DNA from: Ignavibacteriota bacterium
Lineage (GTDB): Bacteria; Bacteroidota; Ignavibacteria; Ignavibacteriales; Ignavibacteriaceae
Length of the DNA: 64,000 bases
Assembly (NCBI GenBank): GCA_013285405.1
Contig: CP053446.1
Coordinates: 2,713,001 to 2,777,000 of the forward strand
Direction of reading: 5' to 3'
Shown here piece by piece: positions 34,960 through 44,320 of this stretch; within the stretch, counting starts at the first letter, position 1, and every line of letters begins with the position of its first letter. Position numbers and translations under genes: made by a program. The notes beneath the pieces were generated by a model, which worked only from the letters and a program-made list of their open reading frames with translations, was not told the DNA's origin and did no database searches.

Positions 34960-35265
34960 TTAAAAATTAAGAAATTCGTAGAATTTATTGCTTGTTAAAA
35001 TTGGCTTTATTGTCTCGACGTATGAGTCTAACAATAATGAACTATCTATGTTCACATCCATAAATTTTTTATGTTTTTCACGTTCCAAAAAACTTGCCTG
35101 AAAAAGTGTTTTGATCGGTACGAACCCAATGAATAGTTTAAATATCTTTATACCATCTTTCGATTGGGATACTAAAATTTTCAATCCATCATCAAACTTC
35201 ATTTGGCAAAAGCACTGATTTGGATTCCCAGACGAAAGATTATTGTACTTAATTATTTCAGCCAT
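34960..35265 (-). CDS. Small hypothetical soluble protein
   Basis: A 101-residue protein of mixed composition. The N-terminal half looks beta-rich (CFCQMKFDDGLKILVSQSKD, then GIKIFKLFIGFVPIKTLFQA) and the rest is helical (DSSLLLDSYVETIKPIL). Two nearby cysteines (CFC) occur near residue 19. GGGAG four bases before the ATG is a strong ribosome-binding site, which favours a real gene. It lies 21 bases before the coiled-coil gene and 36 bases after the membrane-protein gene, so the three may be one transcript. Not recognised. Confidence 0.6.
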   Translation of the reverse strand: MAEIIKYNNLSSGNPNQCFCQMKFDDGLKILVSQSKDGIKIFKLFIGFVPIKTLFQASFLEREKHKKFMDVNIDSSLLLDSYVETIKPILTSNKFYEFLNF

Positions 35266-35300
35266 CGCACTCCCAGTTAAATTTAGTTATATTGAAATTA

Positions 35301-35609
35301 TTAATGCTTCTTAAAAGGAGCCATTAAAATATTACCAACGATTTCTAATACAGGTAAAACTTTCAAAATGAATCTAATGATAAAAACCATTATCGCATAT
35401 TTCCAATTCAATAGAATTAATGAAAGAGCTAGTAACCAGTTTAACCAGTATAAATATGCAACCCATTTCGGCAAAGATCGTTCATTTATTCCTTCTCTTT
35501 GTGCTTGGATAATCCTTATATCAAAAGTTTCTATTGCCGAAGTAAAAAAATAAATAATCGTGATGACAATTATGTAAAGTGAATCAATGGGAGTATTGAA
35601 CCATTCCAT
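35301..35609 (-). CDS. Small hypothetical membrane protein
   Basis: A 102-residue inner-membrane protein with two or three hydrophobic segments: SLYIIVITIIYFFTSAIET near residue 10, WVAYLYWLNWLLALSLILL in the middle, and KYAIMVFIIRFILKVLPVL afterwards. A short basic tail follows (MAPFKKH). A polar loop (IRIIQAQREGINERSLPK) between the first and second segments should face the cytoplasm or periplasm. It heads the three-gene orphan group. No domain was recognised. The setting beside repeats suggests an accessory gene. Confidence 0.6.
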   Translation of the reverse strand: MEWFNTPIDSLYIIVITIIYFFTSAIETFDIRIIQAQREGINERSLPKWVAYLYWLNWLLALSLILLNWKYAIMVFIIRFILKVLPVLEIVGNILMAPFKKH

Positions 35610-35844
35610 TTTATATAAACAATCTTAAATTTAAAATATATAAACCTAATTAGTTAAGAATCATTCAAATACGCTTAAAGCATTATTTCAAAATTTGTTT
35701 TTGTAGAATAATTCATTTATCAACATTTAAAACTTAAGCCAAATTTACAAAAGCTTCAATTGACCCGTCTATTTCCATTGTATTCGGCTTTAAATAACAC
35801 CATATTTGTGCCTCATTTTTTAAGGATTAAAAAGAAGAAAACCA

Positions 35845-37650
35845 TTGAAAAAGATAAGAAACATAGCCATAATAGCCCACGTTGACCACGGTAAGACTAC
35901 TTTAGTTGACCAGCTTCTTAAGCAAAGCAACGTATTCAGAAAAAACCAGGTCGTGCAGGACTGCTTCCTCGATTCAAACGACCTCGAACGTGAAAGAGGA
36001 ATTACAATCCTAGCAAAGAACATCAGCATTCCCTACAAAGATGTAAAAATTAATTTGATTGATACACCGGGACACGCAGACTTCGGTGGTGAAGTTGAAC
36101 GTGTTCTTAAAATGGCAGACGGAGTTCTGCTTTTAGTAGATGCATTTGAAGGACCAATGCCTCAGACAAGATTCGTACTTGAAAAAGCTCTTCATCTTCA
36201 TTTAAAACCGATTGTTGTGATAAACAAAATTGACAGACCGGATAACCGTCCTCAGGAAGTGCTGAATGAAATTTATGATCTATTCATTGATCTCGGTGCT
36301 GATGAAACACAGCTTGAATTTCCTGTAATTTATGCGAGCGGAAGAAACGGCTGGGCTGTAAAAAATCTGAAAGATGAAAGAAAAGATCTTGTTCCTCTTC
36401 TTGAAAAGATTGTTAAAAAAATTCCTTCACCGAAGGTTGAAGACGGAACTGTTCAGATGCAGATAACTTCACTTGATTACAATGACTATGTTGGACGAAT
36501 TGGTGTTGGAAGAGTTTTTCGCGGAACACTTAGGAAAACAGATCAGCTTTGCATTATAAAAAGAAATGGTGACATTCATCCAATCAGCATCAAACAGCTT
36601 TTTGTGTTTGAAGGAATTGAACGAACAGAAGTTGACGAAGTTATTTCGGGAGATATTTGTGCAATTGTTGGTGTTGAAGATATTGATATCGGTGATACAA
36701 TTTCAGATGCAGAAAATCCTGATCCACTTTCAATCATCGATATTGATGAACCAACAATCAGTATGAACTTCACCGTAAATAATTCTCCTTTTTACGGAAA
36801 GGAAGGGAAGTATGTTACATCACGACATCTTCGTGACAGACTTTTCAAAGAGCTCGAGAAAAATGTTGCCATGCGTTTGGAAGAAACCGGTTCACCGGAT
36901 ACTCACAAAGTTTCAGGAAGAGGCTTGCTTCATCTTTCAATTCTTATCGAAAATATGAGACGTGAAGGATATGAGTTTGCTGTTGGTCCGCCGAAAGTTA
37001 TTTATAAAGAAATTGATGGAAAGAAAGCTGAGCCAATTGAAATTCTTGTTGTTGATGTTCCAAACGATATGACAGGAAAAGTTATTGAACTTGTCGGACA
37101 AAGACGAGGAGTGATGACAAAGATGGAACAGAAGGGAAGTCTGACAACTCTTGAATTCCATATTCCTTCAAGAGGATTAATGGGATTGAGAAACCGATTG
37201 CTGACCGTTACTTCCGGTGAAGGAATTATGCATCATCGTTTTTACCAGTATGAATTTTTTAAAGGATCAATTACTCAAAGATCTAATGGAGTTTTGATAT
37301 CAATGCATGAAGGACAATCAACTTCGTACGCAATTGATTCGCTACAAGATCGTGGAGAATTTTTTATCAATCCGGGAGATGTTGTTTATCGCGGACAAAT
37401 TGTCGGCGAATATAATAAAGACAATGATATTGAGGTTCATGTTCAAAGAGGAAAGAAGCTTACGAATATGAGAGCTTCAGGTTCTGACAAAGCTGCGAAG
37501 ATTGCACCCGCAATAAAATTTTCATTGGAAGAATCGCTTGAGTATATAAAAGATGATGAGCTTGTTGAAGTAACACCAAAATCAATCCGGATGCGAAAAC
37601 TTCATCTCGATCCTAATGAAAGGAGAAGATATAATCTAAAGGATGCGTGA
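35845..37650 (+). CDS. typA: Translational GTPase TypA/BipA
   Basis: Ribosome-binding GTPase that assists large-subunit assembly and stress adaptation. The N-terminal GTPase domain has the P-loop [15 protein letters not shown] near residue 11, the switch II motif [16 protein letters not shown] and the base-recognition motif [10 protein letters not shown]. The later domains include an EF-G-like domain V and the BipA C-terminal domain ([20 protein letters not shown], then [20 protein letters not shown]). The length of 601 residues is normal. The start is TTG at 35845, reached by the conserved [16 protein letters not shown], with no in-frame ATG upstream. Confidence 0.95.
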   Translation: MKKIRNIAIIAHVDHGKTTLVDQLLKQSNVFRKNQVVQDCFLDSNDLERERGITILAKNISIPYKDVKINLIDTPGHADFGGEVERVLKMADGVLLLVDAFEGPMPQTRFVLEKALHLHLKPIVVINKIDRPDNRPQEVLNEIYDLFIDLGADETQLEFPVIYASGRNGWAVKNLKDERKDLVPLLEKIVKKIPSPKVEDGTVQMQITSLDYNDYVGRIGVGRVFRGTLRKTDQLCIIKRNGDIHPISIKQLFVFEGIERTEVDEVISGDICAIVGVEDIDIGDTISDAENPDPLSIIDIDEPTISMNFTVNNSPFYGKEGKYVTSRHLRDRLFKELEKNVAMRLEETGSPDTHKVSGRGLLHLSILIENMRREGYEFAVGPPKVIYKEIDGKKAEPIEILVVDVPNDMTGKVIELVGQRRGVMTKMEQKGSLTTLEFHIPSRGLMGLRNRLLTVTSGEGIMHHRFYQYEFFKGSITQRSNGVLISMHEGQSTSYAIDSLQDRGEFFINPGDVVYRGQIVGEYNKDNDIEVHVQRGKKLTNMRASGSDKAAKIAPAIKFSLEESLEYIKDDELVEVTPKSIRMRKLHLDPNERRRYNLKDA

Positions 37651-37743
37651 TTATTCGTACAACTGCCCGGTGTTGGAGGATTCGTGGCTGATGCAATTTT
37701 TGTTTGCTACTAATTCAGGAATATAGATGTATAACTGTTCAAA

Positions 37744-38397
37744 TTATTGTTCGATGAGACCAAATGAAAATATCATTCGGGCAGAAATTCCATAAAAAAC
37801 AGAAATCTCTTCATTGATTAAGTCTTTAGAAATAAAAGGTGAGAGAACCAGAATAAATCTTGGGAGTATGGTGGAACCCAGATTAAATCCAACAGAAATC
37901 ATTCTCGTATCGATAGGTTTTGAATTCTGAGGTACGTTTGCTGGCGCAACTGAATTAAATCCATATAACAGTTCTATTGCACCCATCCAAAAGAATGATT
38001 GCGACTTAATAAAAGTTGGGTAGAACCCCGCACCAACTAAAAAACCAGAAGAATTCATTTTTGCGTTATTATAGTTTTCCTCTATACTCCCTGCTTGATA
38101 ACCTAGCAAAAATTTTATATTGAGGGTAGGATTGTGTCTCTTCAAATTAAAGGCAAAATGAAATGTAGTTGATGATGATTTAGTTTTACCATTTATATCA
38201 ACTGTTCCAGTCGAGAATTGCAAACTTAAATCTATTGTACCAATAAAGGTAATAACTCCTTCAACGCTTGAAGATTTAGATATATCGTTAGCAGAATATG
38301 TATACGCCGCACCGATACCCAAGTTATTACCAGTCATAAATTCACTTTGACTATAAGTAAGAGAATAAAATATTAAAAGCATGAAGATAGATTTCAT
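37744..38397 (-). CDS. Exported outer-membrane beta-barrel-like protein
   Basis: A 217-residue protein with a short signal peptide (MKSIFMLLIFYSLTYSQS) and a mature part of alternating polar and hydrophobic residues with many Gly/Ser turns, for example TFIGTIDLSLQFSTGTVD and MISVGFNLGSTILPRFILVL. The final residue is Gln, not the usual terminal Phe, but the pattern still fits an eight-strand outer-membrane barrel. It stands alone downstream of the large BNR gene on the same strand. No specific family could be assigned. Confidence 0.65.
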   Translation of the reverse strand: MKSIFMLLIFYSLTYSQSEFMTGNNLGIGAAYTYSANDISKSSSVEGVITFIGTIDLSLQFSTGTVDINGKTKSSSTTFHFAFNLKRHNPTLNIKFLLGYQAGSIEENYNNAKMNSSGFLVGAGFYPTFIKSQSFFWMGAIELLYGFNSVAPANVPQNSKPIDTRMISVGFNLGSTILPRFILVLSPFISKDLINEEISVFYGISARMIFSFGLIEQ

Positions 38398-38476
38398 TTT
38401 AATACCCGCTAAATAAAAAATTAATTTAATCAGAATTATAATTAATTTATTGTGCGGTTCCTCAACTTCATTAAGG

Positions 38477-38530
38477 AATTATTCGTGAATTCGAGGCTAG
38501 TTATTGTCTGCCAAGAATGCACGAATTATT
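38477..38530. repeat. Inverted repeat downstream of the BNR gene
   Basis: AATTATTCGTG (38477-38487) faces CACGAATTATT (38520-38530), ten of eleven positions complementary, with a 32-base spacer. It follows the BNR stop codon on the minus strand. No T-run is present, so terminator function is uncertain. Confidence 0.35.
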
Positions 38531-38532
38531 TT

Positions 38533-41500
38533 CTAATTCTTTTTCCATTCAGGAAATCTTCCCGGTGTAAATGGTGCACCAGATTGCTCGAGCACATCTT
38601 CAACTTGTTTTATACTCAAATCAATTGACAGTAATGAAGCTGAAATTTCATCGAACTTACTGGCTGCAATATCATAAGAAGTAATAAATGTATTTGTCGG
38701 AGCCGCAGTTGTACTCCACAAAGCACCTGTAATTAATTCTACTCTTTGTTTTACTGAAGTTGGTGTTGCACCTTCATATCTTGTCCTCAACTGATCTCCG
38801 TTTAATTCGCGATTTAATTCTCTCAAATCAGATTCAATATTAATTATAGTTGTATAAGTATCTTCAGGAACTCCGGATGTTTCAATTGAAGCTTTTTTCA
38901 GATATACAAGTTTATCAACAAGTTCTTGTCGATAAGCATCCAATCCTGCTATTGCTCTCGTAAGTTCTGCAACTTTTTTATTGAAAACATCAAGAGCTTG
39001 TTTATCCTGAGCTGGAATGGAAGTATTATTCAATGGTACACAATTAAATTCTTTTGCAGAAACAAGCTCAGTAAATTTTCCATCCTGAAATTTAGAAAGT
39101 GAAACAAAATATTTCCCGGGAACTACCATAAATCCTTTATCCGGTTCAGACCACGGAACAGAGTCATCAAATGGTTCTAATGATATTGGAGTTACCGGAG
39201 AATATCTGAAATTCCAGACGATTCTGTTTACGCCTTTGTTAGCATCAGTTTTTATTTTATGAACAACATTGCCAGTTGCATCTGTAATTGTGAAGAGCAG
39301 ATAAGATGCCGGTTCTTCCTGTTCATTCATCAAAGTTGTATATGATGGATATTTTACATCTTCACCTTTTTTCTGTTTTTCTTTTTCTTCATCTCTTCTT
39401 TTTTCTTTAAGCGATTTGAATTCATCTTTTAAATAATATGTGAACACTGCACCAACTTCTGGATTCGGTGCCGAATAAAAACTCGCACCCATAAATGCTA
39501 CGCCTCTGAAACCTAGTGGGTTTGATTGAATGAACATCAATGCGTCTTTGATTGGAAAAATTTCTGCTTCCTTTTGTAAAGTTTCTTTTGACATATATCT
39601 GAGTGGTGAATAATCATCAAGAATATAAACTCCTCTTCCGAAAGTTGAAACAACAAGATCACTTTCCCTTTTTTGAATTTGAAGATCCATCACGCAAGCC
39701 GGAGGCATTCCATTATCAAATTTTATCCATTCATTTCCACCATCATTTGAAAAGTAAACTCCGAAGAGTGTTCCAAGAAATAATAAATTTTTATCAGCGT
39801 GATCTTCAGCAATTGAAAATGTACTGCCGGGTTCCGGAAGATTATTACTAATCGCAAACCAACTCTTTCCACCATCATTTGTCTTATAGATATATGGTTT
39901 ATAATCACCACCGATATAATTATGACAAGCTGCGTAAGCAACATTCACATCAAAATTTGATGCGATGATGTGATGAATTCTTGTGTATTCAGGTAAACCT
40001 GGTGTTGATGCTGTCGTCCAGTTTGTTCCTCCATTTGTAGTGAAGTGAATTAGTCCATCCGCAGAACCTACAAATAAAATTTTTTCATCAATCGGCGATT
40101 CTGCGATAGTTACAATCTGTGCCAAAGAACTTTTTTTTGCAAGCTGGTCAATGCTCCAGCTTTGTCCCATCAACTTTTGCATTTCTTCCGGAACTCCTCT
40201 TGTTAAGTCAGGACTAATTTCTTTCCAAGTATTTCCCTGATCATCACTTCGTAAAAGTTTGTTTCCGCCAAAATATAATCTGTGATTATCGTGACTTGAA
40301 ATTACAAACCCTGCATCCCAATCGAATCGGTAGGCTGAATCAGCAAAATCCTGAGGCTGTATAAAAAGATTTTCTCCACTTCGTTTATCGAATCGAACGA
40401 GTCCGCCAAATTGTGATTGCGAATAAATTATATTCGGATCTTTCCAGTCAACCTGAGTTTCAAAACCATCACCGGCATTTGTGAACAACCAATCGCTATT
40501 CACTATTCCTGCTGAGCTAATTGTTCGTGATGGTCCACCAAGACTATTATTATCCTGAGTCCCGATATAAACATTATAAAATGGTTCTGCGTTGTCTGTT
40601 GTTACTTTGTAAATTTCTGCAATTGGAATATTGGGTTTAAAATCCCAATTTTTTGCTCTATCGAAAGTTTCATAAACCCCTCCATCGCAACCGGCAAGAA
40701 TGTGTTTATTATTTTGTGGATCAATCCAGAGTGCATGATTATCAACATGCTTTTTATCATCGCCGAGATTTTTCCAAGTTTTACCACCATCGATTGTAAC
40801 CTGGAGGAAAGTATCATTGCTATAAACTCTTTCCAATTCAATCGGATCACAAATTAATTCATGATAATAAAATGGTGCACTTGCATTGTAGCTGCTTTGT
40901 TTTGTCCAACTTGCACCACGATCAGTACTTTTGTAAACACCTTTATCTTTGTCAGTTGCTTCAATTATTGCACAAAGATAATCAGGATTAACAGGAGATA
41001 TCGCCATTCCGATTCTTCCAACATCTAATGAAGGCAATCCGCTTTTTAATTTTTCCCAGGTCATACCGAAATCAATACTGCGATAAATTCCACTTTCAGG
41101 ACCACCATAAACTCCAGTGTATAAATTTCTCATTCGTTGATGAGCAACTGCATACAAAATATTTGAGAATCGTGGATCCATGTGAACCTGATAACAACCG
41201 GTGTACTCACTAATGTTTAAAACTTTTGCCCACGCTTTTCCACCATCAACAGTTTTATAAATTCCTCTTTGTCCGCCAGAATTTCTTGATGAACCATAAG
41301 CTGCAACGTAAACTATTTGTGAATTATTCGGATCGATTACAATTCCTCCGATCTGGTCAGAACTATCGAGTCCCATATTCTTCCAGCTTTTTCCACCGTC
41401 TTCACTTTTATAAACTCCATCACCAAAAATCACATTATTCTGATTATTGTTTTCACCGGTTCCAACCCAAACAACATTTGGATTTGTTGGATCGATTGTA

Positions 41501-41799
41501 ACACACCCGATTGCATAAGATTTATTAGCATCGAAGATTGGTGAAAAAGTTATTCCACTGTTTGTAGTTTTCCATAAAGAACCATGACCGGAAGCAACAT
41601 AATATTCACTGTGATTAAATGGGTTCACAGCAATATCAACAACTCTTCCACCTGTCACAGCAGGTCCGATACTTCTAAACGAAAGTCCTGCAAGAGAAAT
41701 ATTTTTTAGTGAATCTGGTTCAGATTTTTCCTGACCGAAAGTGATTGATGAAAGTGTGAATAGAATTGTCAGGACAAAAATGGTTAATGATTTTTGCAT
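38533..41799 (-). CDS. Large exported BNR/Asp-box repeat protein (sialidase/VPS10-like propeller)
   Basis: A 1088-residue exported protein with a signal peptide (to about residue 22, SSITFG). It then has two propeller regions built of repeated Asp-box motifs: SEDGGKSW, TVDGGKAW, STDRGASW, TIDGGKTW, SDDQGNTW and NDGGKSW. The layout resembles the VPS10/sortilin-like proteins often called glycosyl hydrolases in Bacteroidota genomes, but no catalytic residues can be assigned. The C-terminal third has a beta domain and a helical segment (ALDVFNKKVAELTRAIAG). No T9SS sorting domain is present, so it may stay periplasmic or use another route. GGAG supports the ATG. Confidence 0.82.
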   Translation of the reverse strand: MQKSLTIFVLTILFTLSSITFGQEKSEPDSLKNISLAGLSFRSIGPAVTGGRVVDIAVNPFNHSEYYVASGHGSLWKTTNSGITFSPIFDANKSYAIGCVTIDPTNPNVVWVGTGENNNQNNVIFGDGVYKSEDGGKSWKNMGLDSSDQIGGIVIDPNNSQIVYVAAYGSSRNSGGQRGIYKTVDGGKAWAKVLNISEYTGCYQVHMDPRFSNILYAVAHQRMRNLYTGVYGGPESGIYRSIDFGMTWEKLKSGLPSLDVGRIGMAISPVNPDYLCAIIEATDKDKGVYKSTDRGASWTKQSSYNASAPFYYHELICDPIELERVYSNDTFLQVTIDGGKTWKNLGDDKKHVDNHALWIDPQNNKHILAGCDGGVYETFDRAKNWDFKPNIPIAEIYKVTTDNAEPFYNVYIGTQDNNSLGGPSRTISSAGIVNSDWLFTNAGDGFETQVDWKDPNIIYSQSQFGGLVRFDKRSGENLFIQPQDFADSAYRFDWDAGFVISSHDNHRLYFGGNKLLRSDDQGNTWKEISPDLTRGVPEEMQKLMGQSWSIDQLAKKSSLAQIVTIAESPIDEKILFVGSADGLIHFTTNGGTNWTTASTPGLPEYTRIHHIIASNFDVNVAYAACHNYIGGDYKPYIYKTNDGGKSWFAISNNLPEPGSTFSIAEDHADKNLLFLGTLFGVYFSNDGGNEWIKFDNGMPPACVMDLQIQKRESDLVVSTFGRGVYILDDYSPLRYMSKETLQKEAEIFPIKDALMFIQSNPLGFRGVAFMGASFYSAPNPEVGAVFTYYLKDEFKSLKEKRRDEEKEKQKKGEDVKYPSYTTLMNEQEEPASYLLFTITDATGNVVHKIKTDANKGVNRIVWNFRYSPVTPISLEPFDDSVPWSEPDKGFMVVPGKYFVSLSKFQDGKFTELVSAKEFNCVPLNNTSIPAQDKQALDVFNKKVAELTRAIAGLDAYRQELVDKLVYLKKASIETSGVPEDTYTTIINIESDLRELNRELNGDQLRTRYEGATPTSVKQRVELITGALWSTTAAPTNTFITSYDIAASKFDEISASLLSIDLSIKQVEDVLEQSGAPFTPGRFPEWKKN

Positions 41800-41830
41800 T
41801 ATAATACTCCAACAATATGCTTGAATGGTT

Positions 41831-41854
41831 GTATGAATGTATGATTGTATGAAA
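41831..41854. repeat. Short tandem repeat of GTATGAWW upstream of the BNR gene
   Basis: Three consecutive eight-base units, GTATGAAT, GTATGATT and GTATGAAA, lie 32-55 bases before the BNR start codon on the minus strand. They could affect promoter spacing. Only three imperfect units are present. Confidence 0.4.
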
Positions 41855-42000
41855 ATTTGTTAAATAAACTGCGATAAATTAAGGGATAATGTAGTTGAAT
41901 TACAATCTTTTGAAGAAAGATTTTGATGGGTGGGGATTTATGTCTGTCAAACGAACAAATACTTCTTTCACCCTTTTAAGTTGCGAATGTTATTACTGAA

Positions 42001-42303
42001 TTAATAAGAAATGCTCAACATTATAATTTCTTGCGGATTGAAATTTATCATATTATCATAATCGGAGTGCGAACCAATCCAGAACCAGATTATTTCATCT
42101 TTTTGAACTACTCCTAATGCCCGATAACTTCTTGAAATTCTAATAGAAAAAATTTGTTGTTTGGAATGAATTTGTTTAAAGTGTAAACTTGGATGAGATG
42201 ATTCTATCTGGAATAATTTAAATACTCTCTTTGCCTTCTTCTTAACATCAACTGGAAGTAAATCATAACTCTTCCAGAAATTTTCATTCGTCCTCGAAAT
42301 CAA
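42001..42303 (-). CDS. RelE/ParE-superfamily toxin-like protein
   Basis: A 100-residue protein typical of RelE/ParE-type toxins: a helical N-terminal half (FWKSYDLLPVDVKKKAKRVF) followed by beta strands (QQIFSIRISRSYRALGVVQ, then DEIIWFWIGSHSDYDNMI). The Arg residues and the GSHSDYD end fit toxins that cut mRNA on the ribosome or act on gyrase; which one cannot be decided. It overlaps the preceding small gene by four bases, the normal arrangement for an antitoxin-toxin operon. Chromosomal pairs of this kind may be active or silent. Confidence 0.78.
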   Translation of the reverse strand: MISRTNENFWKSYDLLPVDVKKKAKRVFKLFQIESSHPSLHFKQIHSKQQIFSIRISRSYRALGVVQKDEIIWFWIGSHSDYDNMINFNPQEIIMLSISY

Positions 42304-42518
42304 AGCTTTTTTGTGTCTAGTTGATTTGTTTTCCCATTTTCATATTGTTCAATTGTTTCTTTAACAAGGATATCCAAAACATCTTCAGATTCAGAAAAAC
42401 TTTTTTTCCATTTTCTTTCGCTCTCAAGTTCTTCCAAAAGCCATTTAGCTATAATATTTTGTTGATCTTCAGAAAGTTCAGCAGCTTTTCGAAATGCCTT
42501 TTCTAATAATTTTGTCAT
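42300..42518 (-). CDS. Putative antitoxin of the RelE/ParE-type pair
   Basis: A 72-residue, charged, mostly helical protein (LSEDQQNIIAKWLLEELESE near residue 15, followed by RKW) with an acidic middle and a flexible C-terminal tail (NGKTNQLDTKKL). It precedes and overlaps the toxin-like gene by four bases. The arrangement and the LSEDQQxxIAxxLLEEL pattern are common among antitoxins that wrap around RelE/ParE partners through a C-terminal helix. It probably also represses its own promoter; no operator was identified. Confidence 0.74.
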   Translation of the reverse strand: MTKLLEKAFRKAAELSEDQQNIIAKWLLEELESERKWKKSFSESEDVLDILVKETIEQYENGKTNQLDTKKL

Positions 42519-42653
42519 TTTATTTTCTTAATAATTTTCCTTTTATAAATATAACTTTATGCTTTCTTTTATGCAATCAACTAATATTGAAGATAGTTAA
42601 TTTGTCCAAAAAGCTATGATTGAGGTTTTGCGGATTGGGGAGGAAGGTTTCAG

Positions 42654-42692
42654 ATTCCGGATCAATCCGGCAGTTGCCGGATCGTCCGGAAT
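42654..42692. repeat. Near-perfect 39-base palindrome after the cyclic-DPG synthetase gene
   Basis: ATTCCGGATCAATCCGGCA (42654-42672) and TGCCGGATCGTCCGGAAT (42675-42692) are complementary apart from a small bulge, with a two-base centre. It lies just downstream of the gene on the minus strand. There is no T-run after it in that direction, so it looks like an intergenic palindromic repeat; extrusion or transcript-end protection is possible. Confidence 0.6.
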
Positions 42693-42700
42693 GACATTTT

Positions 42701-44023
42701 TTATTTAATTATTTTCTTTTCTCTTAAAACAGTTTCAATTGTATTCTGACCAATTTCCTGCAGTTCGTAATTAACTCGTGTGTATGGTTTATTAATTTTT
42801 ATATATCTGCTCAAATCAATCGGAGTTCCAATCACGACTGAATCACATTCGGTTCTGTTAATTGTGGTTTCCAGATCTTTCATCTGTGCTTTCCCATATC
42901 CCATCGCCGGCAGAAGTGTTCCGATATTAGGATATTTTTTGAAAGTATCCGAAATCGTTTTAACAGTATAAGGTCGAGGATCTACAATTTCCATCGCACC
43001 AAGTTTTTGTGCTGCGATTGTTCCGGCACCGTATTTCATTTCTCCGTGAGTTAACGTCGGACCATCTTCAACTACAAGAACTTTCTTTCCTTTGATTACA
43101 GATGGCTTATCTACAGTAATTGGTGAAGCTGCTTCAATAATTGTTGCGTTCGGATTTATCATCTTTGTGTTTGCGATTACTTCGAGTATGTCATCGTTAT
43201 CAGCCGAATCAATTTTATTTATTACCGCAGCATCAGCCATTCTTAATGAAGTGTTACCGGGATAATAATAAAGTTCATGTCCCGGTCTGTGAGGATCTAC
43301 AACAGTGAAGGTTACATCAGCTTTGTAAAATGAGAAATCATTATTTCCACCATCCCAAAGAATTACATCTGCTTCCTTTTCTGCTTCACGAAGAATTGCT
43401 TCATAGTCAACTCCTGCATAAATAACCCCACCACGAGCTACGTGTGGTTCATATTCTTCAATTTCTTCGATTGTACATTTATGTTTTTTCAGATCTGCGT
43501 AAGTTGCAAAACGTTGAACTTTTTGAGTTGCGAGATCACCGTAAGGCATTGGGTGCCGGATTGCTACAACTTTTTTTCCGGCTTCAGTTAAAACATTAAC
43601 CACTTTTCTTGAAGTCTGAGATTTCCCGGCACCGGTTCTTACTGCTAAAACAGCAACAACTGGTTTCTTACTTTTTACCTGAGTTTCTGCTGCACCAAGA
43701 AGTCTGAAGGAAACTCCGGCAGCATTTACGACTGATGCCTTTGCCATTACATAATCGAATGGAACATCTGAATATGAAAAAACAACTTCATCTACTTTCA
43801 AATCTTTAATTAATTTTTCAAGATATTTTTCTTCATAAATTTTTATCCCTTTCGGATAAAGTTTTCCTGAAAGTTGTCTCGGATAAGTCCTTCCTTCGAT
43901 ATTTGGAATTTGAGTTGCAGTGAAAGCAACAACGTTGTATGATCTGTTGTTTCTGAAAAACACATTAAAGTTGTGGAAGTCGCGACCAGCCGCACCCATA
44001 ATCAGAACATTTTTGCGGGCCAT
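42701..44023 (-). CDS. Cyclic 2,3-diphosphoglycerate synthetase-like NTPase
   Basis: A 440-residue cytoplasmic P-loop protein. After a Rossmann-like N-terminus (RKNVLIMGAAGRDFHNFNV) comes the nucleotide-binding motif RTGAGKSQTSRKV near residue 129, then HPMPYGDLATQKVQRF, ILWDGGNNDFSF and FTVVDPHRPGHELYYYPGNT. In methanogens the related enzyme makes cyclic 2,3-diphosphoglycerate, a thermoprotectant; bacterial homologues are widespread and their activity is not established. It has a good RBS (GGAG) and a possible TAAATTTG promoter element at 44075-44082. The gene stands alone. Confidence 0.83.
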   Translation of the reverse strand: MARKNVLIMGAAGRDFHNFNVFFRNNRSYNVVAFTATQIPNIEGRTYPRQLSGKLYPKGIKIYEEKYLEKLIKDLKVDEVVFSYSDVPFDYVMAKASVVNAAGVSFRLLGAAETQVKSKKPVVAVLAVRTGAGKSQTSRKVVNVLTEAGKKVVAIRHPMPYGDLATQKVQRFATYADLKKHKCTIEEIEEYEPHVARGGVIYAGVDYEAILREAEKEADVILWDGGNNDFSFYKADVTFTVVDPHRPGHELYYYPGNTSLRMADAAVINKIDSADNDDILEVIANTKMINPNATIIEAASPITVDKPSVIKGKKVLVVEDGPTLTHGEMKYGAGTIAAQKLGAMEIVDPRPYTVKTISDTFKKYPNIGTLLPAMGYGKAQMKDLETTINRTECDSVVIGTPIDLSRYIKINKPYTRVNYELQEIGQNTIETVLREKKIIK

Positions 44024-44074
44024 AAAAATTCTCCTTCGGTTTGTTGATTTGATTAAATCTTATAAAATCATTGT

Positions 44075-44082
44075 CAAATTTA
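44075..44082 (-). promoter_or_regulatory. Possible TAnnTTTG promoter element for the synthetase gene
   Basis: On the minus strand TAAATTTG matches TAnnTTTG and lies 51 bases upstream of the ATG at 44023. The -33 partner is not evident. Confidence 0.35.
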
Positions 44083-44312
44083 AGGCTTTTTAGCGAGAAA
44101 ATAAGCTTTTTTTAAGTAACTTGAATAAAGAACTACTCATCACTAATTGAGTATTTTTGAATTAAATGTGGTTTCGGTTTATTTTCAAACTGATTTTCTT
44201 AAACCAGTTTCACACCACACCAGAAAATTGATTATTATTTAGAGATATTATTTAATCCCGGAAACCGATATCTGAATTAGTGAATCTATCATTCAGTCTG
44301 TTTAAAAATCAA

Positions 44313-44320
44313 TATCTTTG
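44313..44320 (+). promoter_or_regulatory. TAnnTTTG promoter element upstream of the M64 peptidase gene
   Basis: TATCTTTG lies 40 bases before the ATG and is followed by TATC, giving the same TATCTTTGTATC string found in front of alr. This repeated context and spacing make it the best promoter candidate here. Confidence 0.55.
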
